From contig NZ_JSZE01000006.1 in NCBI RefSeq assembly GCF_000802365.1, positions 1-64,000 of the forward strand: a stretch of DNA of 64,000 nucleotides, in the 5' to 3' direction. Each line of letters starts with the position of its first letter. Within the stretch, counting starts at the first letter, position 1. The DNA is from Xanthomonas cannabis pv. cannabis (GTDB lineage: Bacteria; Pseudomonadota; Gammaproteobacteria; Xanthomonadales; Xanthomonadaceae). Below are positions 56,840 through 64,000 of this stretch, one piece after another. Under the pieces are notes generated by a model, which worked only from the letters and a program-made list of their open reading frames with translations, had not been told where the DNA came from and made no database searches. The position numbers and the translations under genes were made by a program.

Positions 56840-57049
56840 CGGGCCTGCCAGCATGCGTGCCTGGCCTGCACGGGACGGTCGACGCAGCGATGGCGCGCCC
56901 TGCAGCACTGCGCCGAGGCCCTGGCCGCCTGCCGGACCAAGACTTGCTCCGTCTGCAAGATGCTTTCGCCGTGCACGATGCAGGCGCGCCGCATCAGCAC
57001 TACCAGTGCCGACGCAGCATGACCCGATGGCGGAGTGTGCCGCCTGCGG

Positions 57050-58027
57050 TTATTTCTTTGTCGCCGTCTTCTTCGCGGCGCCCGATGTACCCGCACGCTT
57101 GGTGGTGCGCTTGCTGGCCACCGCCATGTTGTCCACCAGGTTGGGATAGGGCCGGCCCGCCGCCTTGGCACGCTTCCTGGCCTGGGACTTCTGTGCGGGA
57201 GACAGCGATGTGGAGCGCGATGCGCTCTTGGGGTTGGGCGTTTTCCAGGGTGCAGACTTCCTGGCGGTGGCTTTTTTTACGGCCTTTGCGGACGTCGCGC
57301 TCTTGCTGGCAGTGCCGCGTTGCGCCGACGTCTTCCTGGCCGTTGTCCTTGCCGTGGTCGTTGAAGCACGCTTGGTGCCGGGCGCGCCCCGCGAGGCCAC
57401 CTTTTTTACGGCCGTCTTTCTTGCCGAAACCTTCTTGGCGCCCGACTTCCTGGCCGGCTTGTTCGCTGCTGACTTCTTGGTTGCTGACTTCTTGGTTGCT
57501 GACTTCTTCGTTGCTGCCTTCTTCGTTGCTGCCTTCTTCGTTGCTGACTTTTTTGTGGCAGCTTTGCGCGCTGGCGTCTTTTTCGTCACCAACGACGTTG
57601 CGCCACGTGTCTTCGACGTCTGTTTCTTGGCAGCCGTTTTCGAGGCGCCACCTGCACGTGTGGAGGCGCCGGCCTTCTTGCTCGCCCCTGCGTCCAGACG
57701 CTGGAGCAGACGTGCGGCCCAGCGCTGGCCTGCATCGCCGCCCCACAGCAGCCAGGCGATATAGCCGGCCGAGGGCGCCTTGGCATCTGCCCAGCCTTTG
57801 CCGTTCTTGTCGACGCTGTGTCGGGCGAAGTAGGAATGCATGCGGCGAATGGTCTGTGCAGACAGCGACTTCTGCGCTGAGAGATCGCGCGCACGCGCCA
57901 CGCCAATCGCGGTGCCGCCGCGCCCATGCTGCTCGCGCAGGCGCAGGCCGCGCGCAGCGGCAGCGGCCACCGCCTTGGGTGGAGCGGTTTGCAGAACCTG
58001 CTTTGCTTGAGTGATGGCCACACGCAT
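57050..58027 (-). CDS. Histone-H1-like lysine-rich protein with phage-type N-terminal domain
   Basis: The 325-residue protein has an N-terminal folded domain of about 115 residues (RGLRLREQHGRGGTAIGVAR, then YIAWLLWGGDAGQRWAARL). I associate this pattern with small phage and prophage proteins. A long basic tail follows, with SATKK/AATKK repeats at about residues 155-186, and a short C-terminal block AGRPYPNLVDNM. The tail resembles bacterial histone-H1-like DNA-binding proteins. The repeats come from 15-base units in the DNA. The start at 58027 has GGAG very close to the ATG; other starts in the region are weaker. Function is probably nucleoid binding, inferred from composition. Confidence 0.7.
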   Translation of the reverse strand: MRVAITQAKQVLQTAPPKAVAAAAARGLRLREQHGRGGTAIGVARARDLSAQKSLSAQTIRRMHSYFARHSVDKNGKGWADAKAPSAGYIAWLLWGGDAGQRWAARLLQRLDAGASKKAGASTRAGGASKTAAKKQTSKTRGATSLVTKKTPARKAATKKSATKKAATKKAATKKSATKKSATKKSAANKPARKSGAKKVSARKTAVKKVASRGAPGTKRASTTTARTTARKTSAQRGTASKSATSAKAVKKATARKSAPWKTPNPKSASRSTSLSPAQKSQARKRAKAAGRPYPNLVDNMAVASKRTTKRAGTSGAAKKTATKK

Positions 58028-58349
58028 CTCCGGGTCGATTTGCCGTAGTGTTCGCAAGCGCGGTTCTGCTGCACGTGAAGAGCTCGCAGGCACCGGTCCG
58101 CATGCGGCATGCGGGCGAACGGCTTGCGGCGCAGCGCATCGCCGCTCTTCCAGGTGGAACGCTGGACCAAGCCATGTTGCTGGACGCAGTGGAACAGCTG
58201 GGCTCCGGCATCGTGGAGACTGGGCGCATCTGCCGCGCTGCGTGCAACTCGCCATGCGCACGCTGCTACCGGATCAGGCTGCTTGTGCAGCTGGATCGTG
58301 CGGCCACTGTCGCTACACTGGTCTGCCATGGCCACTGGCAGAGCGCTTC
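58028..58349. other. Spacer between histone-like and Kelch genes
   Basis: Divergent promoter region. No gene or specific site is recognised. Confidence 0.4.
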
Positions 58350-59384
58350 ATGCGACTGTTGAACATCACGCTCCGCGCGGGGCTGCTCGCCGCGACCATT
58401 GGCTGCGTGCCTGTGCTCGGCATCGCGGCCGAACACGTCACGCCAGCCAAGACCGCCGCGCCAACGCCGCAGTGGCACCCGGTCGCCACACATGGCAAAC
58501 CGCATGCGCGTCACGAGAACAGCCTGGTCGCCATTGGTGAGCGGCTGTATCTGATCGGTGGACGTGACCAGCGCCCGCTGGAGATCTTCGATACCCGCAC
58601 AGGTCGCTGGTCGCAAGGCAGCGCACCGCCGCTGATGGTCAGTCACGCGCAGGCGGTGGTATCTGCAGGCAAGCTGTATTTCGTCGGCGGCTTCACCGGC
58701 GACTACCCGGAAGAAGCGTCGCTGACCCACCTGCTGATCTACGATCCGCAAACCGACACGTGGCAGACAGGCCCGGAAATCCCGCAGCATCGGCGTCGCG
58801 GCGCCGCAGGCGCGGTCGAGCATGCCGGCGTGCTGTACCTGGTCGGCGGCAACACGCGCGGGCACATGAGCGGGTACGTGCCATGGCTGGATGCCTTCGA
58901 TACCGGAACCCAGCAGTGGACTCAGCTGGCGGACGCGCCGCGTGCGCGCGACCATTTCCATGCGGCCGTGATCGACGGAAAGCTATATGCCGCCGGTGGA
59001 CGCAGGTCGGCCCACGAGAGTGGCAATACCCTCGCGCAGACGATTGCGGAAGTGGACATCTACGACATTCAACGCGGCACCTGGTCCGTTGCGCCGGCCG
59101 CGTTGCCGACGCAGCGGGCCGGCACCAGTGCCATTGCACGCAACGGCAAGCTGCTGATCATCGGCGGCGAGAGCCTGCGGCAGGTCAAGGCGCATGACGA
59201 GGTGGAAGCCTACGACCCGCAGCGCGCCGGCTGGACAACGCTACCAGCGCTACCGCAGGGGCGCCATGGCACGCAGGCCGCAGCCGTCGATGGCAGCCTG
59301 TATCTGGCTGCCGGCAGCGCCAACCGCGGCGGTGGCCCGGAGCTGGAGGATCTGCTTGTACTGAACGACGGCCAGACGCCATAG
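58350..59384 (+). CDS. Exported Kelch-repeat protein
   Basis: The 344-residue protein has a signal peptide (LLNITLRAGLLAATIGCVPV) and about six Kelch blades. Each shows the double glycine and the Tyr/Trp pattern (GERLYLIGGRDQRPLEIFD, GKLYFVGGFTGDY, GVLYLVGGNTRGHMSG, GKLYAAGGRRS, GKLLIIGGE). It resembles the N-acetylneuraminate epimerase/galactose-oxidase-like propellers but lacks a named catalytic signature. It would act in the periplasm; the ligand is unknown. Confidence 0.82.
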   Translation: MRLLNITLRAGLLAATIGCVPVLGIAAEHVTPAKTAAPTPQWHPVATHGKPHARHENSLVAIGERLYLIGGRDQRPLEIFDTRTGRWSQGSAPPLMVSHAQAVVSAGKLYFVGGFTGDYPEEASLTHLLIYDPQTDTWQTGPEIPQHRRRGAAGAVEHAGVLYLVGGNTRGHMSGYVPWLDAFDTGTQQWTQLADAPRARDHFHAAVIDGKLYAAGGRRSAHESGNTLAQTIAEVDIYDIQRGTWSVAPAALPTQRAGTSAIARNGKLLIIGGESLRQVKAHDEVEAYDPQRAGWTTLPALPQGRHGTQAAAVDGSLYLAAGSANRGGGPELEDLLVLNDGQTP

Positions 59385-59499
59385 CGCAGGGCCGCGCGGA
59401 CCCGCCGCCGTGCGAAACTTCAGGCATGAGCATCGTGCGGTGACGGGGGTGTAGCCAATCCGCCGACATGTCTTTCCGAGGCGGCGTTCAGGAGCGGCA

Positions 59500-60396
59500 A
59501 TGGCCAAGCGCAGATCAGACCGACCACCACTGGCAACACCCGGGATGGCAGGCCAGTTTTCACTGCCGCTTGTCCATATGGAAGGCAAGCCAGAGGCGCC
59601 GCCACTGCTGGCCACGCCCAACGAAAACTACAGCAACTACATCGTCTACGTCGATGAGAGTGGCGATCACGGGCTGGAGTCGATTGATCCCAATTACCCG
59701 GTGTTTGTGCTGGCGTTTTGTGTTTTTCACAAAAGGCACTATGCACAGCGCGTGGTACCGGCGGTCGAATCCTTCAAGTTCCGGCACTTCGGGCATGATG
59801 TTGTCATTCTCCACGAGCACGATATCCGCAAGGAAAAAGGACATTTCCGATTCACGGATCGTGTGGAGAAGCAGACATTTCTCGAAGAACTAACCACGAT
59901 CATCGAGTCACACAATTTCATCCTGATCAGCTGCGTCATCGACAAGACGCGGCTGAAGGAGAAATCGCAGATGGGCAACAATCCCTATCATCTGGCGCTC
60001 GCGTTCTGTCTGGAGACACTGTTCGAACTGATGCAGGAAAAACATCAAGACAAGGTTCCGACTCACGTGGTGGTCGAGTGCCGTGGCAAGAAAGAAGACC
60101 GTGACCTGGAGCTTGAATTCAGGCGCATTTGCGACGATGCAAACCGCTGGGGCCTGCAGTTGCCCTTTAACATCGTGTTTGCGGACAAGAAGGCCAACTC
60201 GTCCGGCTTGCAGTTGGCAGACTTGGTAGCGCGTCCCATTGGCCTGTCGGTACTCCGGCCGGGTCATCCCAATCGAGCGTTCGAGGTGTTGCAGCAAAAA
60301 TTTTTCTGCAAAGAAGGACGGCGCAGGCTGGGAATCGACTACGCGGGCTGGGGCCTGAAGGTTTTCCCACCGCCGGAAAGCGAAAAGCCCCGGTGA
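59500..60396 (+). CDS. DUF3800 domain protein
   Basis: The 298-residue cytoplasmic protein has the DUF3800 start YIVYVDESGDHG (Asp52, Glu53) and the terminal LQLADLVARPIG block. These conserved acidic residues suggest an RNase-H-like nuclease fold, though no activity is established. Such genes are common in accessory and phage-related DNA. Its DNA is richer in A and T than the neighbours (for example CAGCAAAAATTTTTCTGCAA near 60292). A CAGGAG ribosome site precedes the ATG at 59500. Confidence 0.85.
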   Translation: MAKRRSDRPPLATPGMAGQFSLPLVHMEGKPEAPPLLATPNENYSNYIVYVDESGDHGLESIDPNYPVFVLAFCVFHKRHYAQRVVPAVESFKFRHFGHDVVILHEHDIRKEKGHFRFTDRVEKQTFLEELTTIIESHNFILISCVIDKTRLKEKSQMGNNPYHLALAFCLETLFELMQEKHQDKVPTHVVVECRGKKEDRDLELEFRRICDDANRWGLQLPFNIVFADKKANSSGLQLADLVARPIGLSVLRPGHPNRAFEVLQQKFFCKEGRRRLGIDYAGWGLKVFPPPESEKPR

Positions 60397-60410
60397 TCTC
60401 ACCGAGGCTA
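60387..60410 (+). terminator. Hairpin after the DUF3800 gene
   Basis: CCGGTGA and TCACCG form an imperfect stem with flanking AGCC/GGCT. It lies right at the stop codon. No T-run, so its strength is doubtful. Confidence 0.35.
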
Positions 60411-60595
60411 TGACGCCGACCGGGAACCCCCAGTCCACTTGAACGCGAGTCTAGATTCCTGGGCCAGGAAATTCAAGGACGCGCGATAACTCAACGTCGT
60501 CATGCTGCATCGCAGTCGGACCACGTGCTGCGTGGATCGCCAGCGCTGCTGTGCACATCTGGCGATCTCACGACAGGTTACCTGACTCCGGCGAG

Positions 60596-61633
60596 CTACT
60601 TGGCGAACTGCAGCCCCAACGCCTTGACACGCACGCGCGCCAACATCGCATGCGAGGTCATGTAGAGCGTGTGGCCGTCGTTGCCGAAGGCGCAGTTGGA
60701 GATGGCTTCGCCGGTCTCGATGCGCCCCAGGCGCTGGCCGGCCGGGTTGAATACGATGACCCCGCCCGGGCCGGTGGCGAACAGGTGGCCGTCGGCAGAG
60801 ACCGCCATGCCGTCGGGCAGGCCGGGCGCGTCCTTGGCCACCAGATCCGAGGCATCGGCGAACACGCGCTTGCCGGTGACGGCGCCCTGGGTGTCGAGCG
60901 CATACGCCATCCAGATCGGTCGCTCCGGGTCGGAGTTGGATACGTACAAGGTGCGCTCATCGGGTGAAAGCGCAATGCCGTTGGGAAAGCTCAGGCTGTC
61001 GTCGAGCAGATGCACGCTGCCGTCGGTGTCCAGCCGGTAGACGCCGTTGAAGCGCAGCTGCTTGACCGACGAGTTGTTCAGATCCTTCAGGCCATACGGC
61101 GGATCGGTGAAGAACACCACCCCGTCGCTGCGACGCACCACATCGTTGGGACTGTTGAAGCGCTTGCCCTCGAAGCCGGTGGCCAGCGGCGTCTTCTTGC
61201 GCGTGATCGGGTCGAGCCGGGCCACGATGCGGGTGCCGGAATCGGCCAGCAGCACGGTGCCGCTCGGCTCGGCGTAGAGCCCGTTGGCACCGGCCTCGCG
61301 CAGTGTGGCCTGCTCCGGGCCGGTATAGCCGGACGGCGACAGCAACACCGACAGGCCGGCCTGTTCGGACCAGCGATACAGCTTGTTTTCCGGCACGTCG
61401 GTAAACAGCAGGTAGCCTCCGTCGCGCACCCATGCCGGGCCTTCGGACCAGGTGAACCCCTCGGTGAGCTTTTCGATACGCGCATCGCTGGCAACCACAC
61501 CGGCGAAGCTGCGGTCGAAGGTGTCCACATGCCCGATGGCCGGGAAGCGCGGCGGCGGCGGATCCTTCCTGGCGCAGGCGGCGGCGATCGCCAGCAACGG
61601 AACAGCCAACAACAGATAGGGCGGCAAGCGCAT
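60596..61633 (-). CDS. SMP-30/gluconolactonase family protein, exported
   Basis: The 345-residue beta-propeller belongs to the SMP-30/gluconolaconase/LRE family. Diagnostic parts are EGFTWSEGPAWV, RFNSPNDVVRRSDGVVFFTD and PYGLKDLN. The conserved Glu and Asn bind a divalent metal at the centre. It would open sugar lactones to aldonic acids. The N-terminus (LLLAVPLLAIAAACARKD) ends in a Cys that may be lipidated. It could assist sugar-acid formation in the periplasm, for example with a sugar dehydrogenase; this is an inference. Confidence 0.85.
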   Translation of the reverse strand: MRLPPYLLLAVPLLAIAAACARKDPPPPRFPAIGHVDTFDRSFAGVVASDARIEKLTEGFTWSEGPAWVRDGGYLLFTDVPENKLYRWSEQAGLSVLLSPSGYTGPEQATLREAGANGLYAEPSGTVLLADSGTRIVARLDPITRKKTPLATGFEGKRFNSPNDVVRRSDGVVFFTDPPYGLKDLNNSSVKQLRFNGVYRLDTDGSVHLLDDSLSFPNGIALSPDERTLYVSNSDPERPIWMAYALDTQGAVTGKRVFADASDLVAKDAPGLPDGMAVSADGHLFATGPGGVIVFNPAGQRLGRIETGEAISNCAFGNDGHTLYMTSHAMLARVRVKALGLQFAK

Positions 61634-61711
61634 CGGAGGGTCCGGACAATCAGGTGGGTCCATCATGCCATCAAGCGCGTGCAAGGTCCCTGCGCACGCT
61701 GGCAGACGCGA

Positions 61712-62881
61712 CTAGGGAGCGGCCGAGGCCGGCACTGCCAGCACCGCCTCCAGTGCCGGTTTGGGCTGGTGGTTGCGGTCGAACAGCAATGGGTAATTGG
61801 TGCGGCCAGGCACGGGGTAATCGTTCTTCCACGACATGCCGTCGCTCACGCCCCAGACGCTGACACGGGCGAGCTTGTCGCGCTTGCGCCAGAACAGCGC
61901 GAACAGTTCGGCGTAACGATCGCGCAACTGCGCCTGCACCTGCGGCGGCAGGCCATCGCGGTAGGGGTCAAGGAAGCGCTTGAACTCCGGCAACTGGAAC
62001 TGCGCGTGCGCAAGCCCGGTGCCGATGACCTGGCCCTCGCGGGTGAGCGGCAGCACGTCCACGTCGAGCTCGGTGATCATGACCTTGATGCCGAGCGCGG
62101 CGTAGGCGTCGATGGCGTCCTCGATATCGCGCAGGCTCGGGTAATTGAGCCCCCAATGCCCCTGCATGCCGACGCCATCGATACGGAGGCCGGCCTGCTG
62201 CAGCATCTTGACCATGCGCACGATGCCCTCGCGCTTGGCCGGCCGCCAGGCATTGAAGTCGTTGTAGTAGAGCTCCGCATCCGGTGCGTAACGCTGCGCG
62301 AAGGCGAAGGCATTGCGCACCACCGTGTCGCCGTCGCCAACGCGCTGCACCCAGTTGGTCGAACGGTAGCTGCCGTCTTCGTCGATGATTTCGTTGACCA
62401 CATCCCAGGCCTGCACCTTGCCGACATAACGGCCTGCCACCTGCTCGATATGTGCGCGCATGCGCTCGATCTGCGCGGCCGGGGTGTTTGCCGCGCCGCG
62501 GGTTCCCACAAAAAACCAGGCCGGGGTCTGGTTGTGCCAGACCAGCGTGTGGCCGACCACGAACAACCCGTTGCGTTGCGCATAGTCCACAAACGCATCG
62601 GCGGCGGTGAAGTCGAGTTCGCCGCGACGCGGCGCAACGACCTCGGCCTTCATCACGTTTTCCGGCGTCACCGCGTTGAAATGGCATGTCACCAACGCCG
62701 CGGAGGCGGCGTCCTTGCCGGACACGATGTCGGCATTGACGGCCGTGCCAAGCAGAAAGCCGTCGGCATACGCCAGCTTGAGCGAGGTGCCGGGCGTGTC
62801 GCAGCGCGCCAATGCCGGTGCGGCGACGAGAATGGCAGCGGTGGCGAGTGCGCGACGCAACAGGGTGATCAGGTATGGCAT
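61712..62881 (-). CDS. GH10 endo-beta-1,4-xylanase
   Basis: The 389-residue enzyme has a signal peptide (LLRRALATAAILVAAPALA) and a GH10 barrel. The acid/base is Glu164 in AWDVVNEII, and the nucleophile is Glu271 in KVMITELDV. GHTLVWHNQTPAWF carries the conserved His/Trp residues of the substrate cleft. No binding module is attached, typical of periplasmic or released xylanases in this genus. It cleaves the xylan main chain, feeding the xylosidases of the 44-54 kb block. A GH2 gene lies 61 bases upstream on the same strand. Confidence 0.93.
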   Translation of the reverse strand: MPYLITLLRRALATAAILVAAPALARCDTPGTSLKLAYADGFLLGTAVNADIVSGKDAASAALVTCHFNAVTPENVMKAEVVAPRRGELDFTAADAFVDYAQRNGLFVVGHTLVWHNQTPAWFFVGTRGAANTPAAQIERMRAHIEQVAGRYVGKVQAWDVVNEIIDEDGSYRSTNWVQRVGDGDTVVRNAFAFAQRYAPDAELYYNDFNAWRPAKREGIVRMVKMLQQAGLRIDGVGMQGHWGLNYPSLRDIEDAIDAYAALGIKVMITELDVDVLPLTREGQVIGTGLAHAQFQLPEFKRFLDPYRDGLPPQVQAQLRDRYAELFALFWRKRDKLARVSVWGVSDGMSWKNDYPVPGRTNYPLLFDRNHQPKPALEAVLAVPASAAP

Positions 62882-62942
62882 GGCGTTGTGCCTGGTTGGA
62901 GTTCCATTGAGGTGCTGCAGCGGGTGCCTCACAGGCTCGGCC

Positions 62943-64000
62943 TCACTGCACGACGATCTGGGCTTGCGCGGCATCCAGGCGCTCCGATTCCACATGCAGC
63001 GTGATCGTGCCGCGCCCGCCCGGCGTGGCGCGCACGATCGCCAGGCATAGCCCGTTGAAGGCGTTGCGTTGCGCTGAGGCAAACGACTCCACATTGGTTG
63101 CATCGCCATTGTCGGTGGCCACCAGTTCGCCCGGACCCTCGATGCGAAACCGCAGGCGGTCGCCGGCGGTGGGCGCCGGCCGCCCGTCGCGGTCCAGCAA
63201 GCGCACGGTGACAAAGCTCAGGTCCCGGCCATCACCGTCGATGCGGCTGCGGTCCGGGCTCGCCTGCATGCGCGCCGCCGGCCCGGCCGTCAGCACGCGA
63301 TCGTCGGCCCAGGGCTTGCCGTGCTTGTAGGCCTGCACGCGCAATTCGCCGGGCTGGTACACCACCTCGTCCCAACGCAATCGGTACTGCAGTGCGCCCT
63401 TGCGCTTGCGCCCCTGCGAGATGCCGTTGACGAACAGCTCGGCCTCGTCGCCCGAGGTGAACACATGCACCGGTGTGACCTGGCCTTCGCGCCCGGGCCA
63501 GGTCCAGTGCGGCAACAGATGCGCCATCGGCACCTCCGGGCGCCAGCGCGCCTGGTATAGCCAGTAGCGGTCCTTGGGAAAGCCGGCCAGATCGAAAATA
63601 CCGGAGTACGAACTGCGCGAGCTGTAGTACGGCGTGGGCTCGCCCAGGTAGTCGAAGCCGGTCCAGACGAATTCGCCGGCGACATAAGGGTGCGTGTCCA
63701 GCGCGGCAAACACCTTGTCGGCGCTGGAACCGAAGTCCACCGCATGCAGCTCGTACGCGCTGACCTGATGCACGGCCGAATCGCCACCGCGCCCATCGCG
63801 CACCGGTGCGCTGGTGTCCGGGGTGACCGGGAACAGGTACACGCCGCGGCTGCTCAGCGCCGAGGCGGTCTCGCTGCTGAGGATGGCCTTGTGCGGAAAC
63901 CGCGCATGAAACGCCGGATACTGCGGCGGCTTGCGAATGCGCTCGGTGCCTTCGAACTCGGGCGCATCGCGGATGCCTTCGCCCTGGTAGTTGAGGCTGA
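62943..64000 (-). CDS. GH2-family glycosidase, C-terminal part (runs off the window)
   Basis: Only the last ~350 codons are present; the gene continues past 64000. The segment GEFVWTGFDYLGEPTPYYSS is typical of GH2 enzymes, and ILSSETASALSSRG is the region of the nucleophile Glu. The C-terminal beta domains follow (PVHVFTSGDEAELFVNGISQ, GDRLRFRIEGPGELVATDNG). Beta-galactosidase is the usual annotation. In a xylan locus other beta-linked substrates are possible. It is upstream of, and probably co-transcribed with, the GH10 gene. Confidence 0.88.
   Translation of the reverse strand, partial: SLNYQGEGIRDAPEFEGTERIRKPPQYPAFHARFPHKAILSSETASALSSRGVYLFPVTPDTSAPVRDGRGGDSAVHQVSAYELHAVDFGSSADKVFAALDTHPYVAGEFVWTGFDYLGEPTPYYSSRSSYSGIFDLAGFPKDRYWLYQARWRPEVPMAHLLPHWTWPGREGQVTPVHVFTSGDEAELFVNGISQGRKRKGALQYRLRWDEVVYQPGELRVQAYKHGKPWADDRVLTAGPAARMQASPDRSRIDGDGRDLSFVTVRLLDRDGRPAPTAGDRLRFRIEGPGELVATDNGDATNVESFASAQRNAFNGLCLAIVRATPGGRGTITLHVESERLDAAQAQIVVQ

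Noticed and set aside
57470-57560. CRISPR-like or regulatory 15-base repeats
   Set aside because: The repeats are in frame and encode the SATKK/AATKK tail of the histone-like protein.

Overview
The window reads as a chromosomal segment of a plant-associated Xanthomonas (Gammaproteobacteria, Xanthomonadales). Supporting signs are the high GC content, a xylose-isomerase promoter carrying the 14-bp XylR operator known from Xanthomonas campestris, a glucuronoxylan-degradation block, a GH94 phosphorylase of the cellobionic-acid type described from Xanthomonas, and intergenic spaces filled with palindromic repeats. The species cannot be fixed from the sequence alone. No rRNA, tRNA, CRISPR array, transposase or phage integrase was seen.

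Layout. 1-3000: end of an L-fucose locus (mutarotase, FucP permease, divergent IclR regulator with a perfect 12-bp inverted repeat between them), preceded by 161-bp tandem repeats. 3350-4110: manganese exporter MntP under a yybP-ykoY riboswitch. 4216-7665: large SSS-type hybrid sensor kinase. 7880-8530: five-copy array of a ~132-bp unit. 8745-13271: a cellobionate-type catabolic set (GH94 phosphorylase, GPH-type transporter, divergent gluconokinase), followed by a periplasmic PQQ-propeller protein. 16045-17140: a small operon with two degenerate type II dehydroquinase-fold proteins and a short unknown ORF. 17431-23066: tamA-tamB. 23412-26829: glyQ-glyS, with a palindromic repeat embedded in frame in glyS. 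26919-31064: orphan GspE-type ATPase, class I glutamine amidotransferase and a BPSS1780-type membrane protein. 31167-31759: a frameshifted hypothetical gene.

31790-40296 is mostly housekeeping: tatABC, a SYLF lipid-binding protein, hemH with an overlapping alpha/beta hydrolase, a YgjP-like metallopeptidase, rdgC and ttcA, separated by repeat-rich gaps. 41132-55318 is a coherent glucuronoxylan unit. XylA and the divergent repressor XylR come first. They are followed by a plus-strand run of alpha-glucuronidase (GH67), carbohydrate acetylesterase, D-mannonate dehydratase, GH43, GH3 with a PA14 insert, and fructuronate reductase. Together these would strip glucuronic acid and acetyl groups from xylo-oligosaccharides, release xylose, and send xylose and glucuronate into central metabolism. 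61712-64000 continues the theme with a GH10 xylanase and the C-terminal part of a GH2 enzyme on the other strand. Between the two parts (55519-61633) lie small accessory genes: VOC protein, membrane protein, DUF2256, histone-H1-like protein, Kelch protein, DUF3800 protein and an SMP-30 lactonase.

Stop/start overlap of the GTGA type recurs at four gene junctions (tamA/tamB, tatB/tatC, hemH/hydrolase, GH67/esterase), which supports the operon assignments. The items that look least explained are the tandem pseudo-dehydroquinases, the repeat captured inside glyS, the histone-like fusion protein and the several families of intergenic repeats.
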